Source: Aeromicrobium sp. Sec7.5
GTDB lineage: Bacteria > Actinomycetota > Actinomycetes > Propionibacteriales > Nocardioidaceae
Length of the DNA stretch: 64,000 nt
NCBI RefSeq assembly: GCF_036867135.1
Contig: NZ_JBAJIJ010000001.1
Span: 1,426,001-1,490,000 of the forward strand
Reading direction: 5' to 3'
Positions within the stretch are counted from its first letter, which is position 1. Each line of letters opens with the position of its first letter. The notes under the pieces were generated by a model. It made no database searches. It worked only from the letters and a program-made list of their open reading frames with translations, and was not told where the DNA came from. Both the position numbers and the translations under genes were made by a program. Below are positions 13,196-22,877 of the stretch, one piece after another.

Positions 13196-14666
13196 TCCCC
13201 GGGGATTCATCACGACGCCGCGCGAGGTGGCCGGACGCCGTCCGGTCGAGGAGCGCGTCAACGACTGGAACGAGGTCTATCCCGGCGGCGCCGGCAAGGC
13301 CCTGCTGCCGATCATCTCCGAGCAGGCGGGACGCTGCATGGACTGCGGCATCCCGTTCTGCCACCAGGGCTGCCCGCTCGGCAACCTGATCCCGGAGTGG
13401 AACGACCTGGTCTGGCGCGACGACTGGGACGACGCGATCGAGCGTCTGCACCGCACCAACAACTTCCCGGAGTTCACGGGTCGGTTGTGCCCGGCACCCT
13501 GCGAGACGGCGTGCGTCGTCGGCATCAACCGCGACCCCGTCACGATCAAGAACGTCGAGGTCTCGATCATCGACAAGGCCTGGGAGCAGAACAACGTCAA
13601 GCCCCAGGCCCCGGAGTTCCTCACCGGGCGCACGGTCGCGGTCATCGGTTCGGGTCCCGCGGGCCTCGCGGTCGCCCAGCAGCTGACCCGCGCGGGGCAC
13701 ACCGTCGCGGTCTACGAGCGTGACGACAAGCCCGGCGGGCTGCTGCGCTACGGCATCCCCGAGTTCAAGATGGAGAAGGTCCAGGTCGACCGCCGCATCA
13801 CCCAGATGCAGCGCGAGGGCACGGTCTTCCGCACCGGCGTGAAGGTCGGCGAGACCCTGACCGGAAGCCAGCTGCGCGACCGTTACGACGCCGTCGTCAT
13901 CGCCACGGGTGCCACGGTGCGCCGCGACCTGCCGATCGACGGGCGTGAGAACGCCGGCATCCACCAGGCGATGGACTTCCTGCCGCAGGCCAACCGCGTC
14001 GCGCTCGGCGAGGAGCCCACCAAGGACGGCTCCGACCAGATCGTCGCGACCGACAAGGACGTCGTCATCATCGGCGGCGGCGACACCGGCGCCGACTGCC
14101 TCGGCACCTCGATCCGTCAGGGCGCGCGCAGCATCACGAGCCTCGAGATCATGCCGCAGCCGGGGGAGGAGCGCGCCGAGAACCAGCCGTGGCCGACCTA
14201 CCCCATGACGTACCGCATCGCCTCGGCGCACGAGGAGGGCGGCGACCGGGTCTACGCGGTCTCCACCAAGGAGTTCATCGGCGACGACGACGGCAACGTC
14301 AGCGGCCTGCGCATCAGCGAGGTCGAGATGGTCGACGGGAAGTTCACCGAGGTCGAGGGCACCGAGCGGGTCATCCCGGCGCAGCTCGTGCTGTTCGCGA
14401 TGGGCTTCACCGGCCCGGAGACCGACGGTGTCGTGTCGCAACTCGGTGTCGCGCTCGACGAGCGCGGCAACGTCAAGCGCGACAAGAACTACATGTCGAG
14501 CGTGCCCGGCGTCTTCGTCGCGGGTGACTGCGGCCGTGGTCAGTCGCTCATCGTGTGGGCCATCGCCGAGGGTCGAGGCGCCGCCGCCGGCGTCGACGCC
14601 TACCTCCAGGGCTCCACGACGCTCCCGTCCCCGATCCCGCCCACCGCCCGCCCCCTCGTCGTCTAG
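13188..14666 (+). CDS. gltD: Glutamate synthase small subunit
   Basis: GltD takes electrons from NADPH through FAD and iron-sulfur clusters and delivers them to GltB. The 492-residue protein has the N-terminal 4Fe-4S ferredoxin-like domain with two cysteine groups ([13 protein letters not shown] and CPAPCETAC), a FAD Rossmann motif [15 protein letters not shown] and a second, NADPH-type motif [11 protein letters not shown]. It starts inside the end of gltB (8-bp overlap). The composite repeat at 14676-14795 begins 10 bp after its stop. Confidence 0.96.
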
Positions 14667-14675
14667 GGGGAGTAC

Positions 14676-14795
14676 CGCTCGCGAGAGACTTTGTTGGTGG
14701 TCAGGAGAGACTTTGTTCTCTCCTGACCACCAACAAACTCTCTCCTGACCACCAACAAACTCTCTCCTGACCACCAACGTTCTCTCTCGCGAGCG
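14676..14795 (+). repeat. 120-bp composite inverted/direct repeat with strong hairpin
   Basis: Perfect 13-bp outer arms CGCTCGCGAGAGA (14676-14688) and its complement (14783-14795) enclose three adjacent direct copies of a 22-bp unit (14717-14738, 14739-14760, 14761-14782; core TCCTGACCACCAAC). One inverted copy lies at 14689-14710, and the first bases of another follow. The inverted copy pairs with the first direct copy as a 21-bp stem around a 6-nt loop (14711-14716), but can equally pair with copies 2 or 3. No T-tract follows. It lies between gltD and pyk, both on the plus strand, and may end gltBD transcription; it could also be a small dispersed element. Confidence 0.85.
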
Positions 14796-14836
14796 TCGAT
14801 CGGCGTCGTGACTGTCGGGTAATGGGCGCGGGTCGA

Positions 14837-14842
14837 TAGGCT
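14837..14842 (+). promoter_or_regulatory. -10 element for leaderless pyk
   Basis: TAGGCT ends 6 nt before the GTG start of pyk, the spacing expected when transcription begins at the start codon. It lies 42 bp after the end of the composite repeat. No clear -35. Confidence 0.45.
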
Positions 14843-14848
14843 CGGGGG

Positions 14849-16300
14849 GTGCGTAGAGCCAAGATCGTCTGCACCCTCGGCCCCGCGGTGAACACCGCCG
14901 AGCGGATCCTCCAGCTGGCTGAGGCCGGCATGGACGTGGCCCGTCTGAACATGAGCCACGGTGACCAGACCGACCACCAGTCGAATCTCGAGTTCGTGCG
15001 CGCTGCCGCCGCACAGACCGGCAAGGCGATCGCCGTCCTGGCCGATCTCCAGGGACCCAAGATCCGCCTCGGGCGGTTCTCCGGCGGCCCCGTCACGCTC
15101 GCGCTCGGCGACCGCTTCACGATCACGATCGAGGACGTCGACGGCGACCAGGAGCGGTGCTCCACGACGTACAAGGGCCTGCCGGGCGACGTCTCCCCGG
15201 GCGACGAGATCCTCGTCGACGACGGCCGTGTCCGGCTGCGGGCCCTCGAGGTGAGCTCCACGGAGGTCGTCACGATCGCCGAGACCCCGGGCGTCCTGAG
15301 CAACAACAAGGGCCTCAACCTGCCCGGCGTCGCTGTCAGCGTCCCGGCCATGAGCCCCAAGGACATCGACGACCTCCGGTTCGCGCTGCGCGCCGGCGTC
15401 GACTTCATCGCGCTGTCGTTCGTGCGCTCCGCCCGTGACGCGGAGGACGTGCGCCGGATCATGACCGAGGAGGGCATCTACCGCCCGATCATCGCCAAGA
15501 TCGAGAAGCCGCAGGCCGTCGAGGCTCTCGACGACATCGTCGACGCCTTCGACGGCTTCATGGTGGCCCGCGGCGACCTCGGCGTCGAGCTGCCGCTCGA
15601 GGACGTGCCGATCGTGCAGAAGCTCATCGTCGAGAAGGCCCGCCGCAACGCCAAGCCGGTCATCGTCGCCACCCAGATGCTGGAGTCGATGATCTCGGCG
15701 CCGCGTCCCACACGGGCCGAGGCGTCCGACGTGGCCAACGCGGTGCTCGACGGCGCCGACGCCGTGATGCTCTCGGGCGAGACCAGCGTGGGCGAGTACC
15801 CGATCCACACCGTGCGCACCATGGCGCGCATCGTGGAGTCCACCGAGGACCACGGACTGCCGCGCATGGCCGCCTACACCTGGCAGGCCCGCACCCGCAC
15901 CGGCATCGTCTGCAAGGCGGCGCAGCAGGTCGGCGAGGCGGTCGACGCCCGATACCTGGTCGCGTTCACCACGACCGGAGGCTCGGCGCGTCGCATGGCC
16001 CGCTACCGCTCCCACATCCCCGTGCTCGCGTTCACGCCGCACGACTACGTGCGCAACCAGCTCGCCCTCACGTGGGGCGTCGAGACGCTGCTCGTGAAGG
16101 AGGTCGTGCACACCGACGAGATGGTGATGCAGGTCGACAAGGCGCTGCTCGAGGCGGCCCGCTGCTCCGAGGGCGAGGAGGTCGTCGTCGTGGCCGGGGC
16201 TCCTCCGGGCATCCCGGGCTCCACCAACGCCCTGCGCATCCACCGCATCGGTGACGCGATCAACCGCGTCGTCCCGGCCTACCAGGACATCGAGGCCTGA
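14849..16300 (+). CDS. pyk: Pyruvate kinase
   Basis: Pyruvate kinase makes pyruvate and ATP from phosphoenolpyruvate and ADP. The 483-residue protein starts with RAKIVCTLGPA, has the substrate-loop NMSHG, the catalytic lysine region IIAKIEKPQAV, and the signature PRPTRAEASDVANAVLDGADAVMLSGET. The C-terminal regulatory domain is present. GTG 14849 gives the normal N-terminus. The usual TRAEVSD is TRAEASD here, a mild change. Confidence 0.96.
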   Translation: MRRAKIVCTLGPAVNTAERILQLAEAGMDVARLNMSHGDQTDHQSNLEFVRAAAAQTGKAIAVLADLQGPKIRLGRFSGGPVTLALGDRFTITIEDVDGDQERCSTTYKGLPGDVSPGDEILVDDGRVRLRALEVSSTEVVTIAETPGVLSNNKGLNLPGVAVSVPAMSPKDIDDLRFALRAGVDFIALSFVRSARDAEDVRRIMTEEGIYRPIIAKIEKPQAVEALDDIVDAFDGFMVARGDLGVELPLEDVPIVQKLIVEKARRNAKPVIVATQMLESMISAPRPTRAEASDVANAVLDGADAVMLSGETSVGEYPIHTVRTMARIVESTEDHGLPRMAAYTWQARTRTGIVCKAAQQVGEAVDARYLVAFTTTGGSARRMARYRSHIPVLAFTPHDYVRNQLALTWGVETLLVKEVVHTDEMVMQVDKALLEAARCSEGEEVVVVAGAPPGIPGSTNALRIHRIGDAINRVVPAYQDIEA

Positions 16301-16311
16301 CCGAACCCGCG

Positions 16312-16394
16312 TGCCGACAGCGGGACTCGAACCCGCACGCCCTTTCGGACAATGGTTTTTGAGACCATCGCGTCTACCATTCCGCCATGTCGGC
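16312..16394 (-). tRNA. tRNA-Leu (anticodon CAA)
   Basis: The minus strand folds as a class II tRNA of 83 nt: acceptor GCCGACA (16394-16388) pairs with TGTCGGC before discriminator A (16312). The anticodon stem ATGGT/ACCAT encloses loop CTCAAAA with anticodon CAA at 16361-16359, a long variable arm CCGAAAGG follows, and the T arm is GCGGG-TTCGAGT-CCCGC. The CCA end is not encoded. It reads UUG. It sits opposite in direction to pyk and pdtaR. Confidence 0.95.
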
Positions 16395-16410
16395 CTGCCA
16401 CGAGGCCCGA

Positions 16411-16416
16411 TAACCT
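16411..16416 (+). promoter_or_regulatory. -10 element for leaderless pdtaR
   Basis: TAACCT ends 6 nt before the GTG of pdtaR, just upstream of the 5' end of the minus-strand tRNA gene, so the two divergent promoters must share this short space. Confidence 0.45.
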
Positions 16417-16422
16417 TCTCAT

Positions 16423-17031
16423 GTGAACGACCCCCACGAGCCCGCGACCCCGGCCATCCGCGTGGTCATCGCCGAGGACGAGGCGCTGATCCGTCTCGAC
16501 CTCGCCGAGATGCTCGAGGAGGAGGGGTACGACGTCGTCGCGCAGGCCTCCGACGGCGAGCAGGCGGTCGCGCTGGTGATCGAGCACCGTCCGGACATCG
16601 TGCTGATGGACATCAAGATGCCGCGCCTGGACGGCATCGAGGCGGCCTCCCGCATCACCGAGCAGCGTCTGGCGCCGGTCGTGCTGCTGACGGCGTTCAG
16701 CCAGCGTGACCTCGTCGATCGCGCCCGTGAGGCCGGCGCGATGGCCTACCTGGTCAAGCCCTTCCAGAAGTCCGACCTGGCCCCCGCCATCGAGATGGCG
16801 CGGAGCCGGTTCGGGGAGATCACGGCGCTCGAGGCCGAGGCCCGCGACCTCGGCGAACGGCTCGAGACCCGCAAGCTCGTCGAGCGCGCCAAGGCCGTGC
16901 TCCAGGAGTCGTTCGGCATCAGCGAGGGGGAGTCCTTCCGCTGGATCCAGAAGTCGGCGATGGACCTGCGGCTCTCGATGCGCGAGGTCGCCGAGCAGGT
17001 CATCGACAAGGGGCCGGGGACGCCGGGCTGA
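16423..17031 (+). CDS. pdtaR: ANTAR-domain response regulator (PdtaR-like)
   Basis: The product (202 residues) has a receiver domain with the acidic pair E18/D19, phospho-acceptor Asp63 in IVLMDIKMP, Thr in LLTAFS and Lys in LVKPFQ. A coiled linker and a C-terminal ANTAR RNA-binding domain (about 140-195, ending in MSMREVAEQV-type sequence) follow. ANTAR proteins bind paired hexanucleotide hairpins and prevent transcription termination; in mycobacteria PdtaR is phosphorylated by the kinase PdtaS. No kinase gene is next to it here, as is usual. Its place after pyk matches Streptomyces. Confidence 0.93.
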   Translation: MNDPHEPATPAIRVVIAEDEALIRLDLAEMLEEEGYDVVAQASDGEQAVALVIEHRPDIVLMDIKMPRLDGIEAASRITEQRLAPVVLLTAFSQRDLVDRAREAGAMAYLVKPFQKSDLAPAIEMARSRFGEITALEAEARDLGERLETRKLVERAKAVLQESFGISEGESFRWIQKSAMDLRLSMREVAEQVIDKGPGTPG

Positions 17032-17062
17032 GGCGCCTGCCTGCTCCAGTTCCGGCGCAGAG

Positions 17063-17116
17063 GTTACAACTTGGCTACGACGGGTGGCGGTCTGGCGACT
17101 GTCACACAAATGACAC
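17063..17116 (+). promoter_or_regulatory. Two GlnR-like boxes upstream of the Liv binding protein
   Basis: GTTAC-N6-GCTAC (17063-17078) and GTCAC-N6-GACAC (17101-17116) each resemble the GlnR half-box pattern GTnAC-N6-GAAAC. The second also forms a symmetric TGTCA-N6-TGACA (17100-17115), so a CRP-family or other dimeric regulator is an alternative. The boxes lie 80-135 bp before the start of the gene. This is a motif resemblance only. Confidence 0.3.
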
Positions 17117-17196
17117 GCCAACGGGCTAAGTTCCTCGTAATCCGCATGGTCCGGGTCACACCCGGGCGTGCGTCCACTGAGTAACCCGGAGGATTA

Positions 17197-18459
17197 ATGA
17201 CGCGCAGGACGAAGACGTTCCGTCTCGCAGCCGTGGCCGCGACGAGTGCCCTGGTGCTCGCCGCTTGTGGTGGCGGCGACGACGACGGTGGAAGTGACGA
17301 CAGCTCGACCCCGTCCAGGAGTGATGGTGTGCTGACCGTCGGGATGCTGCTGCCCCAGACCGGCAGCCTCGCGTTCCTCGGCCCGCCGGAGTTCGCCGGT
17401 GTCGACCTGGCCATCCAGGAGATCAACGAGGCCGGTGGCGTGCTGGGTGAGGACGTCGTCGGCATCAAGGCCGACTCGGGCGACACCGACTCGGGCATCG
17501 CCGCGGCCGAGACCGACAAGCTGCTCGACGCGGACTCCGACGTCATCGTCGGTGCCGCCTCCTCGGGCGTCTCCATGACGGTGGTGGACAAGATCATGTC
17601 GGCCGGCTCGGTCATGTTCTCGCCCGCCAACACGTCGACCGACTTCGACAACGGCGACTTCGCCGATCCGGACCTGTACTTCCGCACGGCGCCGTCGGAC
17701 ATCCTGCAGGGCGCCGTGATGGCGAACCTCCTGATCGAGGACGGCAAGCAGAACGTCGCGATCCTGGCCCGCCAGGACGCCTACGGCGAGACGCTGGCCG
17801 AGGAGATCAGCAAGGGTCTGGAGGCCGCCGGCAGCACCGTGGCCGCCACGGTCTTCTACGGTGAGAACGCGCAGTCCTACGACTCGCAGGTCGCCGAGAT
17901 CGCCGAGTCCAAGCCCGACGCCGTGGTCCTGGTCGCGTTCGAGGAGACCACGACGATCGTGCCGCAGCTGGTCTCGGCCAACGTGGGTCCGCAGACGGTC
18001 AGCACGTACTTCGTCGACGGCAACACCGCCGACTACAGCGCCGACCTGCCGGCGGGCACGCTCGCGGGCACCAAGGGCACGATCCCGGGCGCCGAGGCGG
18101 CCGGGGACTTCCGTGAGCGCCTGCTCACGATCGACCCGAGCCTGACGGACTTCGCCTACGCCGGTGAGTCCTACGACGCGACGATCGTCTCGGCACTGGC
18201 GGCCATCACGGCCGACAGCGACGCCGGTGACAAGATCGCCGAGGAGATCCCGGGTGTGACCGAGGGTGGCACCACGTGCACGAGCTTCGCCGAGTGCGCC
18301 GATCTGCTGGCCGACGGTGAGGACATCGACTACGACGGTGTCTCCGGTCCGATCGAGCTGGGCGAGACGGGCAGCCCGACGGCCGCCTCGATCGGTATCT
18401 ACCAGTACGGTCCCGACAACACCTACGCGGCGGTCAACTACATCAGCGGCACGATCTGA
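17197..18459 (+). CDS. livJ: Branched-chain amino acid ABC transporter, substrate-binding lipoprotein
   Basis: The protein (420 residues) has a lipoprotein signal with lipobox LVLAAC (Cys24), followed by a Gly/Asp-rich linker and a type I periplasmic-binding fold starting VGMLLPQTGSLAFLGPPEFAGVDLAIQEINEAGGVLG. This is the LivJ/AmiC-like opening found in binding proteins for leucine, isoleucine, valine and related ligands. A GGAGGA ribosome site precedes the ATG. It faces the livHMGF genes, and two back-to-back hairpins separate the ends. Exact ligand cannot be read from sequence. Confidence 0.92.
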   Translation: MTRRTKTFRLAAVAATSALVLAACGGGDDDGGSDDSSTPSRSDGVLTVGMLLPQTGSLAFLGPPEFAGVDLAIQEINEAGGVLGEDVVGIKADSGDTDSGIAAAETDKLLDADSDVIVGAASSGVSMTVVDKIMSAGSVMFSPANTSTDFDNGDFADPDLYFRTAPSDILQGAVMANLLIEDGKQNVAILARQDAYGETLAEEISKGLEAAGSTVAATVFYGENAQSYDSQVAEIAESKPDAVVLVAFEETTTIVPQLVSANVGPQTVSTYFVDGNTADYSADLPAGTLAGTKGTIPGAEAAGDFRERLLTIDPSLTDFAYAGESYDATIVSALAAITADSDAGDKIAEEIPGVTEGGTTCTSFAECADLLADGEDIDYDGVSGPIELGETGSPTAASIGIYQYGPDNTYAAVNYISGTI

Positions 18460-18490
18460 TCGCCTCGCTGATGAGGTAGACCACCTCGCG

Positions 18491-18524
18491 CGACGCCCCC
18501 GGGACCTCGGTCCCGGGGGCGTCG
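18491..18524 (+). terminator. Hairpin terminator of the Liv binding-protein gene
   Basis: CGACGCCCCCGGGA (18491-18504) pairs perfectly with 18511-18524, and pairing can extend inward by two more pairs. It lies 32 bp after the gene's stop. There is no U-tract, as is common in high-GC actinobacteria. Confidence 0.75.
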
Positions 18525-18575
18525 TCGTGCGGGAGCCCCCCCGGGTCCTGCGGCACGGTGACGGCCCGCACATCG

Positions 18576-18610
18576 CGAAGGGCCCCGGACGGTGTGTCCG
18601 GGGCCCTTCG
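18576..18610 (-). terminator. Hairpin terminator of the livHMGF operon
   Basis: A perfect 15-bp stem (CGAAGGGCCCCGGAC, 18576-18590, with 18596-18610) has a 5-nt loop. It lies 24 bp after the livF stop on the minus strand. Together with the hairpin at 18491 it insulates two convergent transcripts. Confidence 0.75.
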
Positions 18611-18633
18611 GTGATGCTGGGGGTCGTGCTGGG

Positions 18634-19447
<814 letters not shown>

Positions 19448-19455
<8 letters not shown>

Positions 19456-20347
19456 GGGTGGCCTCCTCGTCCAGCTCCTGCGCGGCTTCGGCGTCGAGGG
19501 AGCTCTCGTCCATCTCGGTGATGTCGCTGTCGTGGTGCGACCCCAGGTAGGCGTCGATCACGGCCTGGTCGGCCATGACCTGGTCCGGCGTCCCCTCGGC
19601 GACGATCTTGCCCTGCGCCATGACGATGACCCAGTCGGAGATGTCGCGGACCATGTCCATGTCGTGCTCGACGAACAGGACCGTGCGGCCCTCGTCGCGC
19701 AGCGACTTCACGTGGCCCAGGAGGGACTGCTTCAGGGCCGGGTTCACGCCGGCCATCGGCTCGTCGAGCATGATCAGCTCCGGGTCGACCATGAGCGACC
19801 GCGCCATCTCGAGGAGCTTGCGCTGACCGCCCGAGAGCGATCCGGCGAAGTCCTCGCGCTTGGCGTCGAGCTTGAAGCGCGCGAGCAGCTCGTCGGCGCG
19901 CTTGGTGTTGGCTTCCTCCTGGGAGGACCAGAACGCGCGGAACGGGGCCGACCAGAACTTCTCCCCGCGCTGGCCCGTGGCGCCCAGACGCATGTTCTCG
20001 ATCACGGTGAGCTTCGAGAGCACCTTGGTGAGCTGGAACGTGCGAACCATGCCGCGACGCGCGACCTTGTAGGCGGGCACCTTCTGCAGCGAGGTGCCGT
20101 TGAACGACCACTCGCCGGTGTCGGGGACGTCGAACCCGGTGAGCAGGTTGAACAGCGTGGTCTTGCCGGCGCCGTTCGGTCCGATCAGGGCGGTGATGAC
20201 GCCCCGCTGGATCTCCACGTGCTCGACGTCGACCGCCGTCAGGCCGCCGAACTTCCGGGTGATGTTCGAGCCCTTCACGATCGCATCGGGCTTGGCCACG
20301 CCGGGGGTGGCGGCGACGCCGGTGAGGGAGTGGTTGTCAGCGGGCAT
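19448..20347 (-). CDS. livG: Branched-chain amino acid ABC transporter ATPase LivG
   Basis: The product (299 residues) has Walker A GPNGAGKTT, signature LSGGQRK and Walker B LIMLDEPMAGVNP, with the longer helical insert typical of LivG compared with LivF. The C-terminal 40 residues are acidic and variable. Its start overlaps the livM end by 11 bp and its end overlaps livF by 8 bp, so all three are probably translationally coupled. Confidence 0.94.
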
Positions 20348-21332
20348 CGATGGCCAGCTCCTTCCGGTCGCCGAAGATTCCTTGTGGGCGGTAGATCATC
20401 AGCAGCATGAGTCCGAGGCCGACGAGGATGAGTCGCACCAGGCTGGCCTGGGTGTCGGTCATGATGTCGCTCGGGATGAGCGGGTCGGACCCGCGCGTGG
20501 CCTGGCTGAAGAACGAACCGATGCCGGTCATCAGGAACCAGAAGATCATCGCGCCGATGACGGGACCGAGCACCCGAGCCGCTCCGCCGATCAGCAGGGC
20601 GGTGTAGGCGTAGAACGTCACGTTGGTCGAGAAGTCCGAGCCCTTGATGTTGTTCTGGGACAGGGCCAGCACGATGCCGCCCATGCCGCCGAACACGCCA
20701 CCGAGCACGAGGGCTTGCATCTTGTAGGCGAAGACGTTCTTGCCGAGCGAGCGCACGGCGTCCTCGTCCTCGCGGATCGACCGCAGGACGCGGCCCCAGG
20801 GGCTGCGCATCAGCAGCCAGACGAGCAGGCAGGCCAGGATCACGAGCGTCCAGCCGACCGTGAGGGTCCAGAGGTCGCTGCGACGGTAGGAGATGATGCC
20901 GATGTCGATGCCGCGGTCGTACGGGTTGAGACCGTTGAAGGTCGAGGCGAACCCGCTGAGGCCGTTGGAGCCTCCGAAGACGTCCTTGGTCTCGACCGCG
21001 CCGACGATCAGGCGCAGGATCTCCGCCGTGGCGATCGTGGCGATCGCGAGGTAGTCGGCGCGCAGACGCAGCGTGGGCACACCCAGGATGATCGCCAGCA
21101 CGACGGCGGCGATCAGCGCGACCAGGATGCCGACGATGAACGGCAGGTCGTACGTGACGACGCAGACCGCGAGCCCGAAGCCGCCCACGGCCATGAATCC
21201 GGCCTGGCCGAAGTTCAGGAGGCCCGTGTAGCCGAAGTGGACGTTGAGGCCGATCGCGGCCAACGCGTAGACGATCGCGGTCGGGCCGAGGGCCGAGGCG
21301 AGCGCGCTGCTGAAGATGGTTCCGAAGTCCAT
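20337..21332 (-). CDS. livM: Branched-chain amino acid ABC transporter permease LivM
   Basis: The permease (331 residues from ATG 21332) has about ten hydrophobic segments and the family motif around GYTGLLNFGQAGFMAVGGFG near the N-terminus. AAAGGAA lies a few bases before this ATG; the longer open frame to 21419 would overlap livH and adds a serine-rich stretch unlike the family. It pairs with LivH in the inner membrane pore. Confidence 0.93.
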   Translation of the reverse strand: MDFGTIFSSALASALGPTAIVYALAAIGLNVHFGYTGLLNFGQAGFMAVGGFGLAVCVVTYDLPFIVGILVALIAAVVLAIILGVPTLRLRADYLAIATIATAEILRLIVGAVETKDVFGGSNGLSGFASTFNGLNPYDRGIDIGIISYRRSDLWTLTVGWTLVILACLLVWLLMRSPWGRVLRSIREDEDAVRSLGKNVFAYKMQALVLGGVFGGMGGIVLALSQNNIKGSDFSTNVTFYAYTALLIGGAARVLGPVIGAMIFWFLMTGIGSFFSQATRGSDPLIPSDIMTDTQASLVRLILVGLGLMLLMIYRPQGIFGDRKELAIDAR

Positions 21333-21342
21333 GACGTTCCTT

Positions 21343-22683
21343 TCAGCCGATGCGCTCGGGTCGACCGAGGATGCCCTGCGGCCGGACCAGCAGGATGAGG
21401 ATGAGGACGACGAGCGCACCGACCTCCTTGATCGAGGACGGGATGCCGAAGAGCGGTCCGACCTCGTAGAGGATGCCGATGATCATCGAGCCGAGCAGTG
21501 CACCCCAGATCGTGCCCAGGCCACCGAGGGTGACCGCGGCGAACACGAGCAGGAGCAGCTTGAAGCCCATCTGGAAGTTGACCTGGCTGTTGATCGCCAG
21601 GAGTGCTCCCGACAGGCCGGTGAGCGCCGTGCCGAGGATCCAGACCGACCGGATCACGCCGTCGACGCGGAGTCCGGACGAGGCCGACAGGGCCGGGTTG
21701 TCGGAGACCGCGCGCATCGCCTTGCCCAGGCGGGTCTTCATGAGGCCGATGCACGTGACCGTGAGGACCAGGACGGCCACGATGATGATGGCCGCTTCCT
21801 TGTCGGCGAGGGAGAAGATGCCGTAGTCCTGACGCTTCTGCGTCACGTACTGCGACAGCGAGCGGCGCGAGCCACCGAAGCCGAACTGGAAGATGAAGCG
21901 GAGGAAGATGCCGAAGCCGATCGACACGATCATCATCGCGATGATGCCGATGCCCTTGTTCCGCAGGGGTTTCCACAGGAACTTGTCCTGCAGCCAGCCG
22001 AACGCCGCGGACACGACCACCGCCGCGACGACCGCGAGGATGACCGGGAGCCCGAAGGCGCGGTTCATCACGTACGTGGCGATGGCGCCGAAGGTGATGA
22101 GCTCGCCGTGCGAGAAGTTCGTGAGCTTCGTCGTGCCGAAGATCAGCGACAGACCCAGGGCGGCCAGCCCGATGATCAGGCCGAACTTGATGCCGCCGAC
22201 GAGGGCCGTCATGAACTTTTCGGCGAACGGCACCTGCTCCACCGCGGCGACGCCGATCTGGAACTGCACGAAGTTGCCGCCCTCGAGCAGGGCGTTGACG
22301 GTGCGGGTCGTCGAACCGTCGAAGGCCACGTCGTCGGGCAACGTGCTCTCGTCGAGCTCGACGGTGTACTCGCCGCGCTCGGGGATGGAGATGAACGCGC
22401 GTCCGTCGTCGTTGGTCACCCCCTCGCCGATCTCGTCGCCGTCGGCGGAGGTCACGCTGAGCGTGACGCCGGGGACGGGAGTGGGGGGCTCGGTCGAGCT
22501 GTCGACCAGCGTCACGCCGACGTACGCGCCCGGAGGGGGCGTGTCGACGGGTGCCGGGGTCGAGGCTGACGGGGTGGCGGGTGTCGGGCTCGGCTCCTCC
22601 GTGGCGCTCGCCGCAGTGGCGGGCAGGAGGAGCACCATGAGAGCGAGCACCGCCGTGACGAGCACGTGGGTCGTCCGTCGCAC
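21343..22683 (-). CDS. livH: LivH permease with N-terminal signal peptide and Ig-like ectodomain
   Basis: The C-terminal part, from about residue 155, is a normal LivH permease: GLSLIFGTTKLTNFSHGELITFGA, several further helices, and NPALSASSGLRVDGVI. Ahead of it is a signal-peptide-like segment (about 7-27, ending ATAASA), a Pro/Ser/Thr linker, and about 80 residues of beta-rich sequence (GVTLSVTSADGDEIGEGVTNDDGRA begins it) like carboxypeptidase-regulatory or SpaA-type domains. GTG 22683 has AGGAG about 8 nt upstream. Ordinary LivH proteins are about 300 residues; this one is 446. The extra domain would lie outside the membrane beside the pore, perhaps to dock the binding lipoprotein (inference). 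Confidence 0.9.
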   Translation of the reverse strand: MRRTTHVLVTAVLALMVLLLPATAASATEEPSPTPATPSASTPAPVDTPPPGAYVGVTLVDSSTEPPTPVPGVTLSVTSADGDEIGEGVTNDDGRAFISIPERGEYTVELDESTLPDDVAFDGSTTRTVNALLEGGNFVQFQIGVAAVEQVPFAEKFMTALVGGIKFGLIIGLAALGLSLIFGTTKLTNFSHGELITFGAIATYVMNRAFGLPVILAVVAAVVVSAAFGWLQDKFLWKPLRNKGIGIIAMMIVSIGFGIFLRFIFQFGFGGSRRSLSQYVTQKRQDYGIFSLADKEAAIIIVAVLVLTVTCIGLMKTRLGKAMRAVSDNPALSASSGLRVDGVIRSVWILGTALTGLSGALLAINSQVNFQMGFKLLLLVFAAVTLGGLGTIWGALLGSMIIGILYEVGPLFGIPSSIKEVGALVVLILILLVRPQGILGRPERIG

Positions 22684-22864
22684 GCGGGTCTCCTGGGGGC
22701 TTGAAGGGCTCGAGTGGGGCTCGAGTTGTTGGAGCGTACCCCGACACGGGTGCGCCGGTGCGGGACTCGGGAAGGTCGCAGGTAACGATTCGATGACGCC
22801 TGCCGAGGCGTCGCGTCGGAGGCCCGCCACGGGTCGCCGGGCGCGACCGGACGACGAGTCCGCG

Positions 22865-22870
22865 TAGTCT
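22865..22870 (+). promoter_or_regulatory. -10 element for leaderless GNAT gene
   Basis: TAGTCT ends 7 nt before the ATG at 22878. It lies in the 194-bp divergent gap between livH and this gene; I see no other convincing element in the gap. Confidence 0.4.
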
Positions 22871-22877
22871 GACGCCC

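Noticed and set aside
14676-14795. CRISPR array
   Set aside because: The 22-bp units abut one another without spacers and one is inverted; no cas gene is present.
21333-21419. Longer LivM start
   Set aside because: It would add a Ser-rich stretch overlapping livH; ATG 21332 has a ribosome site and matches LivM length.
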